Both the position numbers and the translations under genes were made by a program. From the NCBI RefSeq assembly GCF_043195095.1, contig NZ_JBAFWN010000009.1: DNA of 64,000 nt; one strand, given 5' to 3'. The notes beneath the pieces are model-generated. The model was not told the origin of the DNA. It was given only the letters and a program-made list of their open reading frames with translations, and searched no databases. Every line of letters starts with the position of its first letter. Position 1 is the first letter of the stretch. This document shows positions 9,384-19,530 of this stretch, piece after piece. The DNA comes from NCEH01 sp043195095 (GTDB lineage Bacteria; Pseudomonadota; Alphaproteobacteria; Rhizobiales; Xanthobacteraceae).

Positions 9384-10305
9384 AACCGCTGCTGGATCGA
9401 CTGAGTAGCCCCGCGAGAGCCCTTTATGCCCGCCTCGCAGCCGCCTTTCGCGTGGCTGCGGGGGACGCATTGCGACGCGCCGTGCGATCCGTTCGCTGGT
9501 CCGGCTGTCGCGATCCGGGGACCTGCCCTGCGCTTCGGCGGCGCTTCCCCGCCCGAACGATCTCTAGTGACCCCCCTGCCCCGCTTAGGCTGCGCTGACG
9601 TGCCGCCCGCACTGGCTTTGCCTGCGCGCGCTCCCTGCGAATAATCGACGCCACGTGCGCTGCAGAACCGCTCCTGCCATCCGCCCCTTCCCCGCGCAGG
9701 TCCCGGCGCGCGGGCGGCATCGCGCGCGACGGCCCACCCATCCTCCCCCATTGCCCCTTCGTCCCCCGCGAACACGCTTGCCCTTCGCAGGCTAGGCGGT
9801 CGCCGCCGGGAACCACCTCCACCGGCGCCGCGGCCGGTCAATCGGCCACGGCGCGGCGTCAGGCAATGGCCGCGCGACAGGCTGGCGCTTTCCGTTCTTT
9901 TTGAGATCATCGTGAAGACTTCGATGTTCAAAATTGGCCGGATCGCCATTACACTCCGATCACGCATTGATTCACTCACGGCGGAACGTTCGCCAATCCT
10001 GACAGGTCCGCCAACGGGATCTTCGCGTAAACCTTGTTCCCTCCCGTACAGGACGCTCAGGTTGCGCGCCTGGAAGGAGATCATCGGCACGCAATGTGCG
10101 GGCCGGCGCAGAATCGTCCGTTCCGCAACGACATTCCGCGGGATCGAAAGGGATGCGCCCGAGGTGCCGAGCCGGAAGTCCGTTCATGTCGATCACCGCC
10201 GATCAAAACAGGCCTGCAATGCCATGCCCATCACCCGCACCGTAAGTTCGCGGAACGCCGTGCGGCCGTTGGGGGCGCATCCGCTTGGTGCGGAAGGGGC
10301 GCGCG
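9384..10305. other. Gene-free stretch between YkuD and arsH
   Basis: About 920 bases in which open frames on both strands look random (Arg/Pro/Gly-rich, no recognisable domain). I see no tRNA, clear terminator or insertion-sequence ends. The part around 9890–9990 is less GC-rich and could carry a promoter, but no consensus stands out. Confidence 0.5.
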
Positions 10306-11016
10306 TTGGCTGAACACCTTGCTCCGGACCAACTGCTGGGCGATGCCTTCCGCATGCCGGACGCGCAGGCCCTGTTCGCCCCGCCCCCACCCCATCCCCC
10401 GCGCATCCTATTGCTCTACGGTTCGGCCGGGTCGCGTGCCTATAGCCGCCTGCTGACCCTGGAAGCGGCCGCTCTGCTGGAACGCCTGGGCGCGCAGGTG
10501 CGCATCTTCGAACCGCTGGGCCTGCCTCTGCCCGACGATGCCGCGGCGGATCATCCAAGGGTCGCGGAATTGCGGGCCATGTCCGCCTGGTCGGAAGGCC
10601 AGGTCTGGTGCAGCCCGGAAAGCAACGGCGCCATGACCGCGATCCTCAAGGCGCAGATCGACTGGCTGCCTTTGCCCCTTGCCCCCGGCGCGCCCGCACT
10701 CACACAGGGCAAGACCTTGGCGCTGATGCAGATTTCCGGTGGCACCCGCTCCTTCAACGCGGTCGATCAGATGCGTATTCTCGGCCAGCGCATGCGCATG
10801 ATCGCGATCCCCAGCCAATGCTCCGTCGCCGAGGCCTATAACGCGTTCGAGGACGAGGGGCACATGAAGCCGTCGCCCGCCTATGACGACGTGGTGGACC
10901 TGATGGAGGAGCTGGTGAAGTTCACATTGCTGACCCGCAGCGCCTCCGCCTCCCTCACCGAGCATTACAGCGCGCGCAAGGACGCGTTGGCGGAAAAACC
11001 TCCCGCTCCCCGCTGA
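10306..11016 (+). CDS. arsH: NADPH-dependent FMN reductase of the ArsH family
   Basis: Flavodoxin-fold quinone/azo reductase, in ArsH linked to oxidation of trivalent organoarsenicals. Family marks are RILLLYGSAGSRAYSR (FMN phosphate loop), SEGQVWCSPESNGAMT, and the C-terminal VVDLMEELVKFTLLTR. The start is uncertain: the TTG at 10306 follows an AAGGGG ribosome site; a TTG at 10285 and a GTG at 10288 are also in frame. No arsR, arsB or arsC is adjacent, so a general oxidative-stress or quinone role is equally possible. Confidence 0.88.
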   Translation: MAEHLAPDQLLGDAFRMPDAQALFAPPPPHPPRILLLYGSAGSRAYSRLLTLEAAALLERLGAQVRIFEPLGLPLPDDAAADHPRVAELRAMSAWSEGQVWCSPESNGAMTAILKAQIDWLPLPLAPGAPALTQGKTLALMQISGGTRSFNAVDQMRILGQRMRMIAIPSQCSVAEAYNAFEDEGHMKPSPAYDDVVDLMEELVKFTLLTRSASASLTEHYSARKDALAEKPPAPR

Positions 11017-11313
11017 CGGGCGGCGCGCGCGGCCACTTGACGGGCGACACCCCGCCAAGCCCGCGCGGGAAGCGACGCGTTGCCGGCTTGACGTTCGTCG
11101 CGCGCGGGCGCACACGTGCGTGATGGATTTGGCGCGCCTTGCCCTTCTTGCTTGTGTTCGCGCACGGACCACCGCGTTGAGGGCGAGCGGTCCATGCGAG
11201 GGCGGTGCAGACCCGGCGCGCGGTCGCGATGGCCACGAATGGGCATTTGCCACCAAATAACCGCGGCTTTGCGGTAAAAGCTATCTAAGCGTTCCAACGA
11301 TTCGAGATTGACC

Positions 11314-13737
11314 ATGGCCGAACCCGCGCCCGCGGCATCCCCCGACGATTACGGGGCACAATCCATCCAGGTGCTGAAGGGCCTCGACGCCGTGCGCAAA
11401 CGGCCCGGCATGTATATCGGCGACACCGATGACGGCTCCGGCCTGCATCACATGGTCTATGAGGTTGTGGACAACGCCATCGACGAGGCGCTGGCTGGCT
11501 ATGCCAATGAAGTCACCGTCACGCTGAACGCCGACGGCTCGGTGACCGTGACCGATGACGGGCGCGGCATTCCCACCGACCTGCATCATGAGGAAGGCGT
11601 CTCAGCGGCCGAGGTCATCATGACCCAGCTGCACGCCGGCGGTAAGTTCAACCAGAATTCCTACAAGGTCTCCGGCGGCTTGCATGGCGTCGGCGTCTCG
11701 GTGGTGAACGCACTGTCCACGGTGCTCGACCTCACCATCTGGCGCAATGGCAAGGAGCATTTCATCCGCTTTCGCCATGGCGACGCGGAAGCCCCGCTGG
11801 TGGTGAAGGGCGATGCCCCTGCCGGCAAGCGCGGGACCATGGTGACGTTCACGCCCAGCCCGGAAACCTTCACCCACATCCAGTTCGATTTTGCCACCCT
11901 GGAGCACCGCTTGCGCGAGCTGGCGTTCCTGAATTCCGGCGTGCGCATCCGCCTGACCGACGCACGAACCCCGGACGTGCGGGTCGAGGATCTGATGTAT
12001 GAAGGCGGCGTGGAAGCCTTCGTGCGCTATCTCGACCGCTCCAAGACCGCGGTGATCGCCAAGCCCATCGTGATCCGCTCGGAGCGCGACGGCATTCAGG
12101 TGGAAGCCGCGCTCTCCTGGAACGACAGCTATCACGAGACCATTCTCTGCTTCACGAACAACATCCCGCAGCGTGATCGCGGCACCCATTTCACCGGCTT
12201 TGCCGCCGCGCTGACGCGCCAGGTGATGGGCTATGCGGAAAGCTCCGGCATCACCAAGAAGGAGAAGGTCACGCTCTCCGGCGAGGATTGCCGCGAAGGC
12301 CTGACCGCCGTGCTCTCCGTGAAGGTGCCCGACCCGAAATTCTCCTCCCAGACCAAGGACAAGCTGGTCTCCTCCGAAGTGCGCCCGGTGGTCGAGGCGC
12401 TGGTGGGCGAGGCGCTGAATTCCTGGCTTGAGGAAAATCCGGCCGAGGCCAAGGCCGTGGTCGGCAAGGTGGCGGAAGCCGCCGCCGCGCGCGAAGCTGC
12501 CCGGCGCGCCCGCGAACTCACGCGCCGCAAGAACCCGCTCGACATCGCCTCCCTGCCCGGCAAGCTTGCCGACTGCCAGGAGCGCGACCCTGCGAAGTCG
12601 GAAATCTTCATCGTCGAGGGTGACTCGGCTGGCGGCTCCGCCAAGCAGGGCCGCGACCGTGCCTTCCAGGCCGTGCTGCCCCTGCGCGGCAAGATCCTGA
12701 ATGTGGAGCGCGCGCGCTTCGACAAGATGCTGTCCTCCGAGCAGATCGGCACGCTGATCACCGCGCTCGGCACCGGCATCGGCCGCGATGACTTCGACAT
12801 CGCCAAGCTGCGCTATCACAAGATCATCATCATGACCGACGCGGACGTGGACGGCTCCCACATTCGCACGCTTCTGCTCACCTTCTTCTTCCGGCAGATG
12901 CCGGAAATCCTGGAGAATGGGCACCTCTACATCGCCCAGCCGCCGCTCTACAAAGTGGCGCGCGGCAAGTCCGAGACCTATATCAAGGACGAGCGTGGGC
13001 TAGAGGATTACCTCATCAATGTCGGCCTCGACGATGCGGCGCTCTATCTCGCCTCGGGCGAGGTGCGCACCGGCGCCGATCTTGCCGCCGTGGTCGAGAC
13101 CGCGCGCCAATTGCGCGGCGCGCTGAACGCGCTGCACCCGCGCTACAACAAGGCGATCGTGGAGCAGGCGGCGTTGGCCGGCGCGCTCAAGCCGCATCTG
13201 CTGCGCGAGCGCGACGCCCAGGCCGAAATGACCGAGGTGACGCGCCGCCTCAACATGCTGGCCGAGGAGACCGAGCGCGGCTGGGAAGGCGTCGCCGACG
13301 AGACCGGCTTCCGCTTTTCGCGCACCGTGCGCGGCGTGCTTGAAACCAATTTTCTCGACGCCACCTTCCTGGTTTCGCCCGACGCCCGCCGCCTCGATAC
13401 GCTGGCCGCCGCCCTCGATGGTGTGTTCGCGGGGGAAGCGCGCCTCAAGCGCAAGAGCGACGAGACCGTGCTTCTGGGTGCGGTGGATCTGTTCGACGCG
13501 GTCACAGACGCCGGCCGCAAGGGCCTCTCGCTCCAGCGCTACAAAGGCCTCGGCGAGATGAACCCCGGCCAGCTCTGGGAGACCACGCTCGACATCAACG
13601 CCCGCTCCCTGCTGCAGGTGAAGGTGAAGGAGGTCGACGCCGCCGGCGATCTCTTCAACCGCCTGATGGGCGATGTGGTGGAGCCACGCCGCGAATTCAT
13701 CCAGGAGAATGCGCTGAAGGCGAGCGTGGACGTGTGA
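11314..13737 (+). CDS. gyrB: DNA gyrase subunit B
   Basis: ATPase subunit of the type II topoisomerase that introduces negative supercoils. The GHKL ATP site appears as EVVDNAIDEALAG; the TOPRIM domain as IVEGDSAGGSAKQGRDR with the metal-binding DADVDGSHIRTLL; the C-terminal GyrA-contact motif as QRYKGLGEMNPGQLW. Start: ATG at 11314, six bases after an in-frame TTG. At 807 residues the length is normal. Confidence 0.97.
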   Translation: MAEPAPAASPDDYGAQSIQVLKGLDAVRKRPGMYIGDTDDGSGLHHMVYEVVDNAIDEALAGYANEVTVTLNADGSVTVTDDGRGIPTDLHHEEGVSAAEVIMTQLHAGGKFNQNSYKVSGGLHGVGVSVVNALSTVLDLTIWRNGKEHFIRFRHGDAEAPLVVKGDAPAGKRGTMVTFTPSPETFTHIQFDFATLEHRLRELAFLNSGVRIRLTDARTPDVRVEDLMYEGGVEAFVRYLDRSKTAVIAKPIVIRSERDGIQVEAALSWNDSYHETILCFTNNIPQRDRGTHFTGFAAALTRQVMGYAESSGITKKEKVTLSGEDCREGLTAVLSVKVPDPKFSSQTKDKLVSSEVRPVVEALVGEALNSWLEENPAEAKAVVGKVAEAAAAREAARRARELTRRKNPLDIASLPGKLADCQERDPAKSEIFIVEGDSAGGSAKQGRDRAFQAVLPLRGKILNVERARFDKMLSSEQIGTLITALGTGIGRDDFDIAKLRYHKIIIMTDADVDGSHIRTLLLTFFFRQMPEILENGHLYIAQPPLYKVARGKSETYIKDERGLEDYLINVGLDDAALYLASGEVRTGADLAAVVETARQLRGALNALHPRYNKAIVEQAALAGALKPHLLRERDAQAEMTEVTRRLNMLAEETERGWEGVADETGFRFSRTVRGVLETNFLDATFLVSPDARRLDTLAAALDGVFAGEARLKRKSDETVLLGAVDLFDAVTDAGRKGLSLQRYKGLGEMNPGQLWETTLDINARSLLQVKVKEVDAAGDLFNRLMGDVVEPRREFIQENALKASVDV

Positions 13738-13868
13738 CGATGGGCGCAGGCCCATTCTGCTGACTCCCCCTGTCCTGCCTACCTAAATAGCCACAAGGCG
13801 CGGTTCGTCGCCTTGCGGGCGCCCTTTATCTCGGCTTTGCTGCGGCGCAATCCGGGGAGGAAGGGGCC

Positions 13869-15653
13869 ATGCAATTGCTGCGCATCTATGCGAGGGCCCT
13901 TGCGATGCTGGGGCCGCTGGCCAAAGTGGGGCTGGCGCTCGCCATCGGCAATGTGGCCCTCGCCATGGCCCAGTTCGCCGAGCCGATCCTGTTCGGCCGC
14001 ATCATCGAGGCTCTGGCCGGCACCCAGCGTGAAGGCGGCCCCTCGCTGGTCTCGATCCTGACCCCGCTGCTTGCGGCCTGGGTTGCCTTCGGCCTCTTCA
14101 ACATCGTCGCCGGCGTGCTGATCTCGCTACATGCCGATCGCCTCGCCCATCGCCGGCGGCTGGGCGTGCTGACCGAATATTTCGAGCACGTGCTTCAGTT
14201 GCCCCTCTCCTTCCACGGCGAGACCCATTCGGGCCGGCTGCTGAAGGTGATGCTCCAGGGCACGGATTCGCTCTGGAGCACGTGGCTGTCCTTCTTCCGC
14301 GAGGATTGCGCGGCGATCGTGTCGCTGCTGGTGCTGCTGCCGGTGGGCATCTACATCAATTGGCGGCTGGGCCTGGTGCTGATCGCGCTGATCGTGGTGT
14401 TCGGCATCGTCACCGCCTATGTGCTCGGCCGCACCCAGGCGATGCAGGAAGAGGTGGAGGAACACAATTCCAGCCTCGCCGAGCATGCCACCGACGCCTT
14501 GGGCAATGTGGCGGTCATCCAGAGCTATACCCGCATCGAAGCCGAGGTGAGCGGGCTGCGCGCCACCGCGAGCCAGCTGCTGGCGGTGCAGATTCCGGTT
14601 TTGTCGTGGTGGGCCTTGGTGTCCATGGCCACCAAAGCCGCCACCACCTTGACCATTCTCGCGATCCTGCTGATCGGCACCTGGCTGCATCTGCAAGGGC
14701 TCGCGGCGATCGGCGACATCGTCACCTATGTGGGCTTCGCCACCATGCTCATAGGCCGGCTCGACCATACGGTGAGCTTCGTCAATCATTTGGTGATGAG
14801 CGCGCCGGGGCTCGGCCAGTTCTTCGAGGTGCTGGACACGGTCGGCGCGGTGCGTGACCGACCCGGCGCCCAGGACCTCGCGGCGGTGAAGGGCGACGTA
14901 CGCTTCGAGGACGTATCCTTCTCCTACGACGGCAAGCGCGCGGCTTTGCGCGATGTGAGCCTGCATGCCGCACCGGGCGAGACCGTGGCGTTGGTGGGCA
15001 CGACAGGTGCTGGAAAATCCACCGCCCTCGCCCTCCTGCACCGGGTGTTCGACCCCCAGTCCGGCCGCGTGCTGGTGGATGGCATCGATATCCGGGACAT
15101 CACACTCTCCTCCCTGCGGCGGCAGATCGGCGTCGTGTTTCAGGAGGCGATGCTGTTCAACCGCACGATCGAAGACAATCTGCGGGTGGGCAAGCCCGAT
15201 GCGACGGCGGAGGAGATGCGCCTCGCCCTCTCCCGCGCCCAGGCGCTGGAACTGGTGGAGCGCAATCCCGAGGGCCTGCACGCCCTGGTGGGCGAGCGCG
15301 GGCGGGCGCTTTCCGGAGGCGAGCGCCAGCGCCTCTCCATCGCCCGGGCCCTTCTCAAGGATCCGCCGATCCTGATCCTCGACGAGGCCACCAGCGCCCT
15401 CGACGCCACGACCGAAGCCAAGGTGCAGGCGGCGCTGGACGAGGTGATGAAGGGACGCACCACCTTCGTCATCGCCCATCGGCTCGCCACCGTGCGCAAT
15501 GCCGACCGCATCCTGGTGTTCGACGAGGGGCGCGTGATCGAGGCGGGCAGTTTCGAGCAATTGATGCGGCTCGGCGGGCGGTTCGCGGAGCTCGCGCGGG
15601 CTCAATTTCTGGACGATGGCACGCATGTGGATCGCCCGCTCGCGGAAACGTGA
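13869..15653 (+). CDS. ndvA: Cyclic beta-1,2-glucan exporter-type ABC transporter (NdvA/ChvA family)
   Basis: Half-size exporter of 594 residues with the permease and ATPase fused. About six membrane segments occupy residues 1–310; the nucleotide-binding domain has Walker A GTTGAGKSTALALL, Q-loop VVFQEAMLFNRTI, signature LSGGERQRLSIARALL, Walker B ILILDEATSALD and H-loop IAHRLATV. The N-terminus (LLRIYARALAMLGPLAKVGLALA) and the FVNHL region resemble rhizobial NdvA, which exports periplasmic cyclic glucan. No glucan synthase (ndvB) is in the window, so substrate is inferred from family resemblance only. Confidence 0.8.
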   Translation: MQLLRIYARALAMLGPLAKVGLALAIGNVALAMAQFAEPILFGRIIEALAGTQREGGPSLVSILTPLLAAWVAFGLFNIVAGVLISLHADRLAHRRRLGVLTEYFEHVLQLPLSFHGETHSGRLLKVMLQGTDSLWSTWLSFFREDCAAIVSLLVLLPVGIYINWRLGLVLIALIVVFGIVTAYVLGRTQAMQEEVEEHNSSLAEHATDALGNVAVIQSYTRIEAEVSGLRATASQLLAVQIPVLSWWALVSMATKAATTLTILAILLIGTWLHLQGLAAIGDIVTYVGFATMLIGRLDHTVSFVNHLVMSAPGLGQFFEVLDTVGAVRDRPGAQDLAAVKGDVRFEDVSFSYDGKRAALRDVSLHAAPGETVALVGTTGAGKSTALALLHRVFDPQSGRVLVDGIDIRDITLSSLRRQIGVVFQEAMLFNRTIEDNLRVGKPDATAEEMRLALSRAQALELVERNPEGLHALVGERGRALSGGERQRLSIARALLKDPPILILDEATSALDATTEAKVQAALDEVMKGRTTFVIAHRLATVRNADRILVFDEGRVIEAGSFEQLMRLGGRFAELARAQFLDDGTHVDRPLAET

Positions 15654-15841
15654 GCGCCACGGCACCCGCGCGCGACAGGGTGCAACGCCTGGAGACGCAG
15701 GATTGAGGCCCCGTGCGCGGCCCGCATTCAAGCTGAAGCTTGCATGGCAGGGCCGCGCCTGCCGCTTTCATCTTTCCGGATGCCCCAAAAAGAGCTAAGG
15801 AAAGCAAGGCCACGGGGGTCTTTCCAGCTACGGAGCCAACT

Positions 15842-17335
15842 TTGCCGGGCTTGTCCTGTCTGTCCGCGCGCGGTGCGCTGCGCCGCCTGACCTTCGCGAT
15901 CGCCGCCCTCGGCGCGCTCGCGACCGCAGGCCACGCCACCCCGATCCTTCTGGTGGAAGCGGACACGGGCAAGGTCTTGGAACAGCAGGACGCCGGAAAG
16001 CCTTGGTATCCCGCCTCCGTCACCAAGCTGATGACAGTGTATGTGGCGCTGAATGCCATGCGCGAGGGGCGTATTACCCCCGATACGCTGATGACGGTTT
16101 CGCCCTATGCCGCCTCCATGCAGCCGACCAAGATGGGATTCGCGCCGGGCACCCAAGTGACCCTCGACAATGCGCTGAAGATGCTCCTGGTCAAATCGGC
16201 CAATGACATGGCCGTTGTGATCGCGGAAGGCGTCGGCGGCAGCGTGCCGTCCTTTGTCGCCGAGATGAACGATACCGCCGCCCGCCTCGGCATGGCCGGT
16301 ACCCATTTCGAAAATCCCAACGGCCTGCCCAATAATGACCAGTTCACCACCGCGCGCGACCTCGCGGTTCTGGCGCGGGCCCTGATTTATCATTTTCCCG
16401 AACATGAAATGCTGTTCCGCATCCCGGCCATCAAGATCGGCAAGCGGGTGCTGCGCAATTACAACCGCCTGATCGACCGCTATCCCGGCGCCGACGGCAT
16501 GAAGACCGGCTTCATCTGCGCTTCGGGCTTCAATCTGGTGGCCACCGCCACGCGCGGCAACAAACGGCTGATCGCGGTCATTCTCGGCGCGCCGTCGGGA
16601 GTCGCCCGCACCGAGCAGGCGGCGCTGCTGTTCGAAAAGGGCTTCCAGCCGTCCTGGTCGATCTTCGGCGCCGCCTCGCCGACGCTGGACACCGTCGCCG
16701 ACACCGGCGGCACGCCCACCGACATGTCGCCCCAGATCTGCGGCCGCAAGCGCGCCGTAGTGGCGGCCGAGAACGAGGACGAAAACGCGTACGGCGCACC
16801 CGGTTCCGGGCCGAACGCCTATGCCGTCTCGGCGGATCTTGCCGCCGGCTTGAGCAAGGGCGAGGGCGCGGCGCTTCTGCAAAACCTGCCGCCCTCCATG
16901 CCGCCCATCCCGGTATTCGTCGGCCCGCGCAATGCACCGATCTCTCCGGAATCCGCCATGGCGCCGGATGAAGCCCCGGCTCCGAAGAAGAAGAAGCCGG
17001 CGGCCACCGCCAATGCGGACCCGCAGGCCCCCGCCGCCAAGCCCAGAAATGCCGCCGCCAAGAGCGATGCGGCAAAGAGCGATCCTGAGGCTGCAAAGAC
17101 GGCCGCCAAACCTGCCGCCAAGCCCGCCGCGAAACCCAAGCCTGCGGCCAAGGAAGCGAATACCGCAACCGGCGTGCCCGCGCCTGCCAAGAAGCCGGCG
17201 GCCGCCGGCGCTTCCGCCGCAGCCGAGCCGGCCTCCAAGCCGAAGGCGAAGCCGGCCAAGCCCGCCGCGAGCGAAGGCGGCGATCCGCTCACCTTCGGCC
17301 CACCGCCGGCCGCGCCCACCAAGCCCGGCGCCTGA
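15842..17335 (+). CDS. D-alanyl-D-alanine carboxypeptidase (PBP5/6 type) with long Ala/Lys/Pro tail
   Basis: Periplasmic low-molecular-mass penicillin-binding protein that trims the terminal D-Ala of peptidoglycan stem peptides. All three motifs are present: SVTK (catalytic serine), SAND (S-x-N) and KTG in GMKTGF. A signal peptide LTFAIAALGALATAGHA precedes the mature start TPILLVEADTG. The last 170 or so residues are an unusual low-complexity tail rich in Ala, Lys and Pro, which may contact the wall or nucleic-acid-like polyanions. The start is uncertain: TTG at 15842 is chosen to suit the signal peptide; ATG at 15740 is an alternative. Confidence 0.88.
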   Translation: MPGLSCLSARGALRRLTFAIAALGALATAGHATPILLVEADTGKVLEQQDAGKPWYPASVTKLMTVYVALNAMREGRITPDTLMTVSPYAASMQPTKMGFAPGTQVTLDNALKMLLVKSANDMAVVIAEGVGGSVPSFVAEMNDTAARLGMAGTHFENPNGLPNNDQFTTARDLAVLARALIYHFPEHEMLFRIPAIKIGKRVLRNYNRLIDRYPGADGMKTGFICASGFNLVATATRGNKRLIAVILGAPSGVARTEQAALLFEKGFQPSWSIFGAASPTLDTVADTGGTPTDMSPQICGRKRAVVAAENEDENAYGAPGSGPNAYAVSADLAAGLSKGEGAALLQNLPPSMPPIPVFVGPRNAPISPESAMAPDEAPAPKKKKPAATANADPQAPAAKPRNAAAKSDAAKSDPEAAKTAAKPAAKPAAKPKPAAKEANTATGVPAPAKKPAAAGASAAAEPASKPKAKPAKPAASEGGDPLTFGPPPAAPTKPGA

Positions 17336-17794
17336 GCCTTCGTCCCGCTCCTGGGCTAAGGCCTTGAGGCGAGGCGGCCAAGGCCAGACGCACGAGGTCA
17401 GATGCGCAAGGCCGTATTTTCACGGGCAGAAGGTCCCGGGCCGGCGGCGCGAGGGGAATGCATTTGGCCGCTGCGCCGATCCCGTCTGCGCGCCCCTCGG
17501 CGCATGCCGGTCTTGCACACAAGCCTGTCTCAAATGCCCTTGCGGCGGCGCGCGCCGGTCCCATCTGTGTCATGCACGCACGCAGTTGACCGCCGCGTGT
17601 CGAACTCTGGAGGTTCGGCCCTGTGCGCTCTGGCAACCGGTTGCCCCCCATGATGCGCGGCATCGCGGGTCATTGGCGCAGGGCGATCGGCCGACGCGCT
17701 TGGCCGCTTGCCCGCACTGCCCTATAGGCAGGGCGAGCGCGGTCCTGGTTCGGCGGCGCCCCTCTGAGGCGACCTGCCTCACGGATGAAATAAC
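17336..17794. other. Gene-free stretch
   Basis: About 460 GC-rich bases between the carboxypeptidase and the CobW-like gene. I find no convincing coding frame, RNA or terminator. Confidence 0.5.
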
Positions 17795-18970
17795 ATGACT
17801 TCCTCATCGCCGCTCCCCGAGGCCGCACAGGCCCCCTCGTCCCCCGCGAAACGGCAGGGACCGCCCGAGCCGATCCCGGTCACGGTGCTCACCGGCTTCC
17901 TCGGCGCGGGCAAAACGACTTTGCTGAATGCCCTGCTGGCCGATCCCGCGCTCGCCGATACCGCCGTGCTGATCAATGAATTCGGTGAAATCGGGCTCGA
18001 CCATCTGTTCGTGCGCGAAGTCTCCGAGGGCGTCGTGCTGTTGGCGAGTGGCTGCGTGTGCTGCACCGTGCGCGGCGATCTCGTCACCGCGCTGGAGGAC
18101 CTGCTGCGCGGGCGCGACAACAACCGCCTGCCGCCCTTCTCCCGCGTGCTGATCGAAACCACAGGCCTCGCCGATCCCGCCCCCATCCTCTTCACCCTGA
18201 TGACCCATCCCTATCTGGTGATGCGCTATCGGCTGGACGGCGTGGTGGCGGTGATCGACGCGATCAACGGCGATGCCACCCTCGATGCCCAACCCGAATC
18301 GGTAAAGCAGGCGGCCATGGCCGACCGCCTCGTGCTCACCAAGACCGATCTCGTGGAGACCGAGGCCCAGCGTACCGCACTCGCGGCCCTGAAAGCCCGC
18401 CTGCGCCAGCTGGCCCCCGCCGCTCCATTACTCGACGCCGCAAAGGGCGAAGCCACCGGCGAGGCCCTGCTGAAAGCCGGCCTCTATGATCCGAGCGGCA
18501 AGGCCCCCGATGTCGCCCGCTGGCTCGCGGAGGAGCGCATCGCCGCCGCGGAGGAAGAGACCGGCGCGCCGCACGATCCCAACCGCCATGACGCGCGCAT
18601 CAAGGCGTTCACGCTCGCGACCGACGCCGCCGTCTCCGCCTCCACCCTCGATCTGTTCCTGGAGCTGCTGCGCGCCACCTATGGCGCGAACCTGCTGCGG
18701 CTGAAGGGCATCGTGAAGCTGGCCGACGATCCGGACGCGCCCATCGTGCTGCACGGCGTGCAGCATGTGATGCACCCGCCCACCCGCCTGCCCACATGGC
18801 CGGACGACGACCACCGCACGCGGCTCGTGATGATCGTGCGCGATCTCGACCCGGCGGTGGTGCGGCGCCTGTTCTCGGCCTTTCTCGGCATCCCGCAGGT
18901 GGATACGCCGGACCGCGCCGCCCTCACCGACAATCCGCTCGCTCCCGCCGGCATGAGGCAAGCGCGATGA
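17795..18970 (+). CDS. CobW/COG0523 family GTP-binding metallochaperone-like protein
   Basis: G3E P-loop GTPase of 391 residues. It has Walker A GFLGAGKTTLL, the metal-binding CxCC motif in GCVCCTVRGDL, Walker B with ETTGLADPAP, and a guanine-specificity TKTD; a CobW C-terminal domain follows with VLHGVQHVMHPPTRLP. Family members deliver or insert metals such as Zn or Co; the metal cannot be read here, and there is no Zur box or cobalamin gene nearby. Its stop overlaps the start of the DUF924 gene (ATGA). Confidence 0.9.
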   Translation: MTSSSPLPEAAQAPSSPAKRQGPPEPIPVTVLTGFLGAGKTTLLNALLADPALADTAVLINEFGEIGLDHLFVREVSEGVVLLASGCVCCTVRGDLVTALEDLLRGRDNNRLPPFSRVLIETTGLADPAPILFTLMTHPYLVMRYRLDGVVAVIDAINGDATLDAQPESVKQAAMADRLVLTKTDLVETEAQRTALAALKARLRQLAPAAPLLDAAKGEATGEALLKAGLYDPSGKAPDVARWLAEERIAAAEEETGAPHDPNRHDARIKAFTLATDAAVSASTLDLFLELLRATYGANLLRLKGIVKLADDPDAPIVLHGVQHVMHPPTRLPTWPDDDHRTRLVMIVRDLDPAVVRRLFSAFLGIPQVDTPDRAALTDNPLAPAGMRQAR

Positions 18971-19530
18971 CAGCCCTGCCCTCCCCCTCCGAGATCGTCG
19001 GCTTCTGGCGTGCGGCCGGCTACGATCGCTGGTTCTCGTCCGATCCCGCCTTTGATACCGAGGTGCGCGCCCGCCTTCTTCCGGCGCACGAGGATGCGGT
19101 CGCGCGTGGCGCGGGTTCGACCATGCTCGCGGATTACGAGGACAGCGCCGAAGGCGCGCTCGCCCTGGTGCTGCTGCTCGACCAGGCGCCGCGCAATGCC
19201 TTCCGCGGAACGCCGCGCGCCTTCGCCACCGATGCCGCCGCGCGCCAAGTGGCGGACCGTGCCTTGGCGCGCGGGTTCGAGCAATCCTTCGAACCGGCGC
19301 TGCGCGCCTTCTTCTTCCTGCCGCTGATGCATGCGGAGGATCTCGCCTGCCAGGAGCGGTGCGTGGCGCTCTACCAGAAGCTGGGCCAGGCGGAGGAACT
19401 GAAATACGCGATCATCCATCGCGATGTGATCGCCCGCTTCGGCCGCTTCCCCCATCGCAATCCCATCCTCGGCCGTCCCATGACGGCGGAGGAAGAGGCC
19501 TATCTCGCCGCCGGCGGTTTCAAGGGGTAG
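18967..19530 (+). CDS. DUF924 family protein
   Basis: A 187-residue all-helical protein of unknown function. The family pattern is clear: EIVGFWRAAGYDRWF at the start, LLLDQAPRNAFRG in the middle and RFGRFPHRNPILGR near the end. It overlaps the CobW gene by four bases, so the two are co-translated, and converges with the flavoprotein gene, overlapping it by 11 bases. There is no signal peptide. Confidence 0.9.
   Translation: MTALPSPSEIVGFWRAAGYDRWFSSDPAFDTEVRARLLPAHEDAVARGAGSTMLADYEDSAEGALALVLLLDQAPRNAFRGTPRAFATDAAARQVADRALARGFEQSFEPALRAFFFLPLMHAEDLACQERCVALYQKLGQAEELKYAIIHRDVIARFGRFPHRNPILGRPMTAEEEAYLAAGGFKG

Noticed and set aside
9912..10313. A 133-residue open frame before arsH
   Set aside because: No recognisable domain, no ribosome site, random composition, and it overlaps the arsH start.
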